A DNA stretch of 26,863 bases from Lachnospiraceae bacterium UBA1760 (GTDB lineage Bacteria > Bacillota > Clostridia > Lachnospirales > Lachnospiraceae). Position numbers and translations under genes: made by a program. Within the stretch, counting starts at the first letter, position 1. Each line of letters begins with the position of its first letter. Positions 21,536 through 26,863 of this stretch are shown one piece after another. The notes under the pieces are model-generated. The model searched no databases and was not told the DNA's origin. It was given only the letters and a program-made list of their open reading frames with translations. The stretch covers positions 1-26,863 of the forward strand of contig DCHE01000049.1 in the NCBI GenBank assembly GCA_002314775.1. The letters run 5' to 3'.

Positions 21536-22699
21536 TTACAGAGAAGCTGTAAGTATCTCCACTAAATCGGCCTCCGAAAGAGGTGCATACGCCCTGTCAA
21601 GGTGTTCATTTACAGCGATATGGTTAGCCATCTCAACGATACGACTTTCGTCGATTCCTACTTCCTTAAGGTGCATAGGAATATCGATTGACTCGAAGAA
21701 TTTATAGGTCGCATCTATAGCCTTCTCGGCAATCTCCATTTCAGGAAGGCTTGCGTCGATTCCGAATACATTTACACCATATTTTACGAAACGAGGAAGT
21801 GTTTTCTCATTTAAAATGTGCTTCATCCAGCGTGGTGTAATTATGGCAAGACCAACGCCGTGAGTGATGTCATAGTATGCGCTAAGTGCATGTTCAATGC
21901 CGTGGCATGGCCATCCTGTTGGACTATTTCCAAGCGAAAAAATGCCGTTGCAGCCGTAGGTACAGGTCAGCATCATCTCTGCTCTTGCGGTGTAATCCTC
22001 TGGATTTTCGATACACTTAACTGTATTAATCATAAGGCTCTTAAGTCCGGCCTCCATAAATCCATCATTTAGAATTGTTGAATCCTCGCAGAAATACTGC
22101 TCCATTATGTGGTTCATAGCATCTGCACAGCCCGCTGCTGTCTGATTCTTTGGAACCGTAAATGTATATACTGGGTCAAGGAAGGATACTACTGGGAAAT
22201 TGTGTGGGTCCATATAGCCAATCTTGTCATTGGTCTCTGTTCTTGAAATTACTCCCCCGCAGTCATACTCGCTTCCGGTTGCTGCAAGTGTAATTATGTC
22301 GACAATCGGTACTGAATCTGTTGCAAATGCCTTGTAGGATATTAAATCCCATGGGTCGCCATCATACTTTGCTCCTGTAGCAATAGCCTTCGAACAGTCA
22401 AGTACACTTCCGCCACCTACTGATAGGATGACATCTATATCATTTTCCTTGCACATACGAACTCCATCAAGAACGCTTGGATCGTACTTTGGATTTGGTT
22501 GTATATCAGCAAGCTCGTATATTTCAAAATCTGAAAGTAGCTCCTTAACCTTATCATAAAGGCCAATTCTCTTTATGCTGCCTCCGCCATAGGTCATAAG
22601 AATCTTCTTGCCAAATGGCTTCATCACCTCAGGAAGCTTGGCAATAACCCCCTCTCCAAATATCAGTCTTGTTGGTGTCATATAATCAAAATTTCTCAT
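21536..22699 (-). CDS. Iron-type alcohol dehydrogenase (butanol dehydrogenase-like)
   Basis: A 387-residue family III dehydrogenase. The cofactor side has MTYGGGSIKR (36-44) and the dinucleotide motif VGGGSVLDCSKA (94-105). TLAATGSE (137-144) is the family's substrate-side loop. Metal ligands are Asp193 and His197 in CADAMNHIME, His266 in WPCHGIEH and His280 in ITHG. The closest type is the BdhA/YqhD group of NAD(P)H-dependent butanol/aldehyde reductases, so it probably reduces aldehydes at the end of fermentation; the exact substrate is not known. AGGAGG lies 6 nt before the ATG. It lies 35 nt after the flavoprotein gene on the same strand. Confidence 0.93.
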   Translation of the reverse strand: MRNFDYMTPTRLIFGEGVIAKLPEVMKPFGKKILMTYGGGSIKRIGLYDKVKELLSDFEIYELADIQPNPKYDPSVLDGVRMCKENDIDVILSVGGGSVLDCSKAIATGAKYDGDPWDLISYKAFATDSVPIVDIITLAATGSEYDCGGVISRTETNDKIGYMDPHNFPVVSFLDPVYTFTVPKNQTAAGCADAMNHIMEQYFCEDSTILNDGFMEAGLKSLMINTVKCIENPEDYTARAEMMLTCTYGCNGIFSLGNSPTGWPCHGIEHALSAYYDITHGVGLAIITPRWMKHILNEKTLPRFVKYGVNVFGIDASLPEMEIAEKAIDATYKFFESIDIPMHLKEVGIDESRIVEMANHIAVNEHLDRAYAPLSEADLVEILTASL

Positions 22700-22734
22700 A
22701 ATTGTCCTCCTTATAATTCTAAAACATCAAGTAA

Positions 22735-24024
22735 TTACAGCTCAGCTCCTGCTGCAAGAAATGCTGTCGACCAGGCTATCTGAAGGTTAAAGCCTCCTGT
22801 AAGTGCGTCACAATCAATTACTTCACCTGCAAATCTAAGTCCCTTTACAAGCTTTGATTCCATAGTTTTAGGGTTAATCTCCTTTACTGGAATTCCTCCC
22901 TTTGTGATTATCGCTTCATCGAAATCCCTAAGCCCTGACACCTTGAAGGTCATACCCTTTAGTATTTCGATTAGTCTCATCCTTTCCTCGTGGGTTACAA
23001 GGTTTACCTGCTTATACTGGTCAATCCCTGACATTTCCACAACTATAGGTATGAGCTTCTTAGGAAGAAGCTCGTCTAAGGAGTTTCTGAACTGTTTATT
23101 ATTATTCTTCTCGAAGTCTCTTAGCAGTCTTTCATTAAGCTGCTCCTTCGAAAGTGCTGGCTTATAGTCGAGCTTAAGATAGATATCCTGCTTCTTCTCC
23201 ATCGCCTTATGAAGATATGAGGAGGCTGATAATATCACTGGTCCACTTACACCGAAATGTGTAAATATCATCTCACCGAAGGAATCGTATATTACCTTTT
23301 CCTTCTTCCTGCTCTCATCCTTATACGTCACGAATTTCGCATCGATATTTTTTAACGAAAGTCCCATAAGCTCCTTGCAGTATTTACCCTCGATACAAAC
23401 TGGAACAAGTGATGGCTCTGGCTTAACTATTGTATGACCTAATTCCTCACTCATCCTGTATCCATCTCCTGAAGAGCCTGTTGTCGGATAAGAAACTCCT
23501 CCCGTTGCAACTACAACCACATCAGCATCAAAGCTTCCCCTGGCTGTCCTTACTGCGCTTACCCTAACGCATTCTTCCTTCTTATTGAAATCATCAGTAC
23601 TATTATCTGCAGTCTCGATTCCTAAAACCTTAGTACCAAGAAGCACCCTGACGCCCTTCTCTCTTAGCGCCCTATCAAGCACTGCAATAACATCTGAGGA
23701 ATGGTCTGATGCAGGAAATACTCTGTTACCGCGTTCAGTTTTAATTCTAAGTCCATTTGACTCAAAGAAATTCTTTACATCCTCTGTTGTAAAGCTACTT
23801 ATTGCACTGTACAAAAACTTACTGTTAGTAACTACATTTTTCAGAAATGTGTCATTGTCACAGTCATTTGTAAGATTACATCTTCCCTTTCCAGTAATAA
23901 ACAGCTTCTTACCCAGCTTGTCATTCTTCTCAAGCAGGGTAACCTCATATGAATCTGCAGCCATAATCGCAGTCATCATACCTGCAGCGCCGCCGCCTAT
24001 TACAACCATCTTTTTCTTATGCAT
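22735..24024 (-). CDS. HI0933/BaiN-family flavoprotein (NAD(P)/FAD-dependent oxidoreductase)
   Basis: A 429-residue soluble enzyme. VVIGGGAAGMMTA (7-19) is the FAD-binding Rossmann motif. LGKKLFITGKGRCNLTN (about 37-53) is diagnostic of the HI0933 family. VVVVATGGVSYPTTGSSGDGY is the second flavin-contact motif, and GFNLQIAWSTAFLAAG closes the FAD site at the C-terminus. Some relatives (BaiN) reduce bile-acid intermediates in gut Clostridia, but the family is broad and the substrate here is open. The ATG at 24022-24024 has GGAAGTGA upstream and lies 16 nt after the ktrA stop; an earlier in-frame start would overlap ktrA. The gene seems cotranscribed with the potassium genes. Confidence 0.9.
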   Translation of the reverse strand: MHKKKMVVIGGGAAGMMTAIMAADSYEVTLLEKNDKLGKKLFITGKGRCNLTNDCDNDTFLKNVVTNSKFLYSAISSFTTEDVKNFFESNGLRIKTERGNRVFPASDHSSDVIAVLDRALREKGVRVLLGTKVLGIETADNSTDDFNKKEECVRVSAVRTARGSFDADVVVVATGGVSYPTTGSSGDGYRMSEELGHTIVKPEPSLVPVCIEGKYCKELMGLSLKNIDAKFVTYKDESRKKEKVIYDSFGEMIFTHFGVSGPVILSASSYLHKAMEKKQDIYLKLDYKPALSKEQLNERLLRDFEKNNNKQFRNSLDELLPKKLIPIVVEMSGIDQYKQVNLVTHEERMRLIEILKGMTFKVSGLRDFDEAIITKGGIPVKEINPKTMESKLVKGLRFAGEVIDCDALTGGFNLQIAWSTAFLAAGAEL

Positions 24025-24040
24025 ATTCTTCACTTCCGTA

Positions 24041-24685
24041 TTAGCCCAGCTTATTAAGATTCTTCTTATCAATAGTTATAAGCATTGTGTTGTCCTTTAC
24101 AAGTGGCTCATTTGGATCAAGCATATTTGTAAGAACGTTGTCCTTCTTAATTCCTATAACATTTATGTTGTATTTTTTTCTAAGTCCAAGCTCGATAAGT
24201 GTCTTTCCAACCCACTCATCCTTTGGAACAATTTCGACAAGATAGATATCTCCAGACAGGTCAAAGAATTCAAGTATACCGCTTGAAACAAGCTTTCTTG
24301 CGATACGTGAGCCTGTCTCCTTCTCAGGGTAAACAACCTTATCTGCTCCAACCTTCTTAAGGATATCACCCATTCTCTCATCTCTTGCCTTTGCAAGCAC
24401 GTAAGGAACGCCAAGCTCCTTTGTACTCATTACACTCATAATACTTGCCTCAAGGTCATGTCCCATGGCAACTATTACAGCATCCATATTGGCAATACCA
24501 AGCGACTTAAGTGTTGCCATATCAGACACATCTGCTGCAACTGCGTAGGTAACCTCATCGGCAATATCCGCGATAATGCTCTCATCCCTGTCTATTGCCA
24601 TGACATCGGCGCCAGTCTCCATAAGTGAAACTGCAACGCTTCTTCCAAATCTACCAAGTCCAAAAACTGCAAATGACTTAACCAT
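24041..24685 (-). CDS. ktrA: Potassium uptake regulatory subunit (KtrA/TrkA type)
   Basis: A 214-residue cytosolic RCK protein. The N-terminal domain has the nucleotide-binding motif FGLGRFGRS (8-16) and the strand-2 acid Asp32 in MAIDRDE; NMDAVIVAMG follows, ending near residue 130. A TrkA_C domain spans about 135-214 (YLVEIVPKDEWVGKTL...INVIGIKKD). It gates the KtrB membrane subunit in response to adenine nucleotides; the C-terminal domain binds cyclic di-AMP in several Gram-positive relatives. GGAGG lies 6 nt before the ATG. The ktrB gene ends 31 nt upstream. Confidence 0.93.
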   Translation of the reverse strand: MVKSFAVFGLGRFGRSVAVSLMETGADVMAIDRDESIIADIADEVTYAVAADVSDMATLKSLGIANMDAVIVAMGHDLEASIMSVMSTKELGVPYVLAKARDERMGDILKKVGADKVVYPEKETGSRIARKLVSSGILEFFDLSGDIYLVEIVPKDEWVGKTLIELGLRKKYNINVIGIKKDNVLTNMLDPNEPLVKDNTMLITIDKKNLNKLG

Positions 24686-24716
24686 TTTATTCCTCCATCT
24701 TATGCTTTATCCCAAA

Positions 24717-26387
24717 TTAACCAACAATAAATCTTCCGTCAGCAAACTTAACACCCTTCTTAACACCTTCCTTGCCCTTAAACGCAACCGCCATGGAAAT
24801 AGGACCTACTCGTCCAAGATACATAGAGAGTATAATTATGAATCTTCCTGCGGTGTTAAGATTAGCTGTCATATTTCTTGATAATCCAACCGTCGCGATA
24901 GCACTCGTAACCTCGTACAGTGCATCCTGAAGTGATACCTTGTTAGTAGCTAGTAAAAGTGTTGTAAGTATCAGTATTGCAAATATTGCAACCGCAATTA
25001 CTGCCATAGCCTTACTTATAAGTGCCTTTGATATCTTTCTCTTAAATATTACCGTCTCATCTCTATCCTTTACATAGGACATAATATTGAAGAAGGCAAC
25101 CGCAAAGGTTACTGTTTTAATACCGCCCGCTGTACCTACCGGAGAACCTCCAATAAGCATAAGCATTATAAACATCGGATAGCAGGCATCCGTAAATGCA
25201 GCCTGATCAATCGCTGCAAATCCTGCTGTTCTTAGTGTTACTGACTGGAAAAGTGAAGCTAAAGCTTTATCGCCAATACTCATATTTCCTATAGTATTTG
25301 GATTGTTATACTCAAGCACGAATATGATAAAGGCTCCGCCAAATATAAGTATAGCTGTTATCCAGAGAACAAGTCTTGTATGCTCATTTAATCTTCTGAA
25401 TATTCCGCTTAAACTGCCATTTCTCTTCGCTACCTTTATTGAATTCACAAAATCAAACCATACAATAAATCCAATACCGCCTAGTATGATAAGTCCCATT
25501 GTGACGAACATTATCAGTGGATCTGTCGCATAATTCATAAGCGAATTATTGCCAATGATATCTATTCCCGCATTACAGAAGGCTGATATTGCTGTGAATA
25601 CTGATATATATACTCCCCTTGCTCCAAACTGTGGGACAAATCTGAACATATATAAGAGAGCTCCGGTTCCCTCAATTGCAAAGGTACCGATAAGCACACT
25701 TTTTATAAAATTCACGAGACCCTCAAGAGTATCCAAATTAAATGCATCATGAATAAGCATTCTATTTTTTAGATTAACCTTTCTAAAAAGCATGAGGAGA
25801 ATCATTGATGTGAGTGTTACTATTCCAAGTCCACCTAACTGAATAAGTATGAGTATTACTATCTGACCAAAAAGTGACCACTGGGCAAATGTATCCACTA
25901 CTACAAGTCCAGTAACACAGGTTGACGTGGTGGCCGTAAATAATGCCTCTGTAAAGCCTGTACTCTTCCCTTCAGCAGTAGCTATTGGCAGCATAAGCAA
26001 AAATGTTCCCACCAGTATTGCGATAAGAAATCCAAGCAGGATAATGTGAGTTGAATCAAGTCCCTTCTTCTTTTTTATAATCTTGTCAATCTCACTCTCA
26101 TAAATATCTCTATCCTCAAGGTTCTCCATTGCCTTCTTAATGTTGGCAATTCGTTCCTCGTTACTGATTCGCTTAACCTTTTCCTTCTCCTTTGGCTTAG
26201 GCTCCTCTTTTTTTATGTTTCTGTTTTTGTTGTATCTATTAATGCTGTTACTTCTGTTATTACCTCTTTTCTTCTTAGAGGCAGCATTATCCTTAAGCTC
26301 TGTTTCAGCGTTATTTTCTTCTTCTATTTCGATTTTTTTACTTTCTTCCTTTAGCTTTGCAGCTAATTCTTCTACAGATATTCTCAT
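24717..26387 (-). CDS. ktrB: Potassium uptake channel subunit (KtrB/TrkH type) with a long N-terminal extension
   Basis: A 556-residue membrane protein with four pore repeats. The filter glycines are in TCVTGL (Gly160), CNAGID (Gly274), LRTAGF (Gly389) and ATVGLS (Gly501); the conserved GGSPVGTAGGIKT lies at 413-425. With KtrA it forms a K+ (usually Na+-coupled) uptake system. Most KtrB proteins have about 440-450 residues. Here residues 1-112 form an extra cytoplasmic part: first acidic, then very Lys/Arg/Asn-rich with a KKEEPKPKEKEK stretch and a helical end before the first membrane segment near 113. GAGG lies 7 nt before the ATG. No cyclic di-AMP riboswitch is seen upstream. Confidence 0.92.
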   Translation of the reverse strand: MRISVEELAAKLKEESKKIEIEEENNAETELKDNAASKKKRGNNRSNSINRYNKNRNIKKEEPKPKEKEKVKRISNEERIANIKKAMENLEDRDIYESEIDKIIKKKKGLDSTHIILLGFLIAILVGTFLLMLPIATAEGKSTGFTEALFTATTSTCVTGLVVVDTFAQWSLFGQIVILILIQLGGLGIVTLTSMILLMLFRKVNLKNRMLIHDAFNLDTLEGLVNFIKSVLIGTFAIEGTGALLYMFRFVPQFGARGVYISVFTAISAFCNAGIDIIGNNSLMNYATDPLIMFVTMGLIILGGIGFIVWFDFVNSIKVAKRNGSLSGIFRRLNEHTRLVLWITAILIFGGAFIIFVLEYNNPNTIGNMSIGDKALASLFQSVTLRTAGFAAIDQAAFTDACYPMFIMLMLIGGSPVGTAGGIKTVTFAVAFFNIMSYVKDRDETVIFKRKISKALISKAMAVIAVAIFAILILTTLLLATNKVSLQDALYEVTSAIATVGLSRNMTANLNTAGRFIIILSMYLGRVGPISMAVAFKGKEGVKKGVKFADGRFIVG

Positions 26388-26449
26388 CCTATAACCTCAA
26401 ATTTCAGGCTAATTCAGCTAATAGCCATTGCCTGACTATATTAAAAGGA

Positions 26450-26475
26450 GCCAGGTATCCAAAGAGGTACCTGGC
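26450..26475 (-). terminator. Intrinsic terminator of the carboxyltransferase gene
   Basis: GCCAGGTA (26450-26457) pairs with TACCTGGC (26468-26475) around a 10-nt loop. On the minus strand TCCTTTTAATATAG follows. It lies 13 nt past the stop at 26489. Its core resembles the hairpin at 135-175. Confidence 0.75.
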
Positions 26476-26488
26476 ATCCTGATATTAA

Positions 26489-26863
26489 TTAAACTGGGTA
26501 TACCTTGTTCTTTGTGTCAGCAATTGTTGCATCAACATTTGTCTGCTGAGCATCTCTATACTTGAAGAACTCAGTTGCAACCTGTGGGAATAATGCATAT
26601 GAAAGCACATCCTCATCCTGCTGCTTGTACTGAGCACAAGCCTTTTCCATATCCTCAAGCTGTGGCTTCATATCATCAGCTGGACGGTATGTGATTGGCT
26701 CCTTCATTCCAAGAGCATCAAGTGCCTTCTTCTGAATCTCAGGGTTAACTGGTAATGTTGTCTTACCATACTTACCAACAAGTAAGTCCTTAGACTCCTT
26801 TGTAAGGCTCTTATATCTCTCACCGAGAACTACGTTAAGTACAGCCTGTGTACCAACGATCTG
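26489..26863 (-). CDS. C-terminal part of oxaloacetate decarboxylase alpha / pyruvate carboxylase B-type subunit (partial)
   Basis: The frame is open from the right edge to the stop at 26489-26491, giving 124 residues. LVGKYGKTTLPVNPEIQKKAL, EPITYRPAD and DEDVLSYALFPQVATEFFKYR are characteristic of the post-carboxyltransferase region of oxaloacetate decarboxylase alpha and pyruvate carboxylase subunit B. The polypeptide ends soon after this with no biotinyl domain, so the biotin carrier is a separate protein. The enzyme moves CO2 between oxaloacetate and biotin and in anaerobes may drive a sodium pump. The start lies outside the window. Confidence 0.85.
   Translation of the reverse strand, partial: QIVGTQAVLNVVLGERYKSLTKESKDLLVGKYGKTTLPVNPEIQKKALDALGMKEPITYRPADDMKPQLEDMEKACAQYKQQDEDVLSYALFPQVATEFFKYRDAQQTNVDATIADTKNKVYPV

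Overview
The window looks like chromosomal DNA of a strict anaerobe in the Firmicutes, most likely Lachnospiraceae (Butyrivibrio/Roseburia/Eubacterium rectale type). The reasons are: moderately AT-rich DNA, strong AGGAGG ribosome sites and sigma-A promoters, a glycyl-radical ribonucleotide reductase, a butanol-type alcohol dehydrogenase, an oxaloacetate-decarboxylase-like alpha subunit, lipoproteins with Thr/Glu/Ser-rich linkers, and a secreted protein with Lachnospiraceae-type Tyr/Trp-rich repeats. Genus is inference. Most genes are on the minus strand. I saw no tRNA, rRNA, CRISPR array, phage or insertion sequence.

Layout, left to right. 1-113: the end of an unidentified plus-strand gene, then a hairpin terminator and a folded intergenic block. 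337-2489: a minus-strand group (methyltransferase, an orphan 49-residue methyltransferase tail, alpha/beta hydrolase, SseB-like protein) read from a promoter at 2461-2489 that overlaps an inverted repeat. 2520-2784: a strong terminator and 3.5 copies of a 62-bp tandem repeat, with a diverged half copy at 1430-1460. 2867-5180: an ABC exporter pair. 5373-9142: a zinc-uptake operon of five genes (small Cys/His membrane protein, ZnuA-like lipoprotein, ATPase, permease, coupled lipoprotein). 9361-10299: a BASS-family transporter on plus. 10305-13951: a large protein joining a YpgQ/YedJ-like HD phosphohydrolase domain to a class III ribonucleotide reductase, followed by a TerD-like protein and a small Cys-containing protein. 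14193-14882: a plus-strand lipoprotein. 14963-17380: an orphan hybrid histidine kinase. 17589-19211: a large secreted protein behind a promoter with a cre-like site. 19428-26387: a run of minus genes (KtrB, KtrA, HI0933-type flavoprotein, iron-type alcohol dehydrogenase, YjbR-MGMT fusion, DUF1653 protein, membrane protein). 26489-26863: the C-terminal end of a carboxyltransferase subunit.

The most notable point is the HD-NrdD fusion. It places a domain whose relatives hydrolyse (d)NTPs on the enzyme that makes dNTPs, at the N-terminal end where many NrdD proteins carry the allosteric ATP-cone. Other points of interest are the 62-bp tandem repeat with alternative hairpins, two folded intergenic blocks with GUAA-loop hairpins, the ZnuA variant lacking the usual third His and carrying an acidic rather than His-rich loop, the YjbR-MGMT fusion with PCYR in place of PCHR, and KtrB with a charged N-terminal extension of about 110 residues. 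All functions are read from sequence motifs by eye; no database search was possible.
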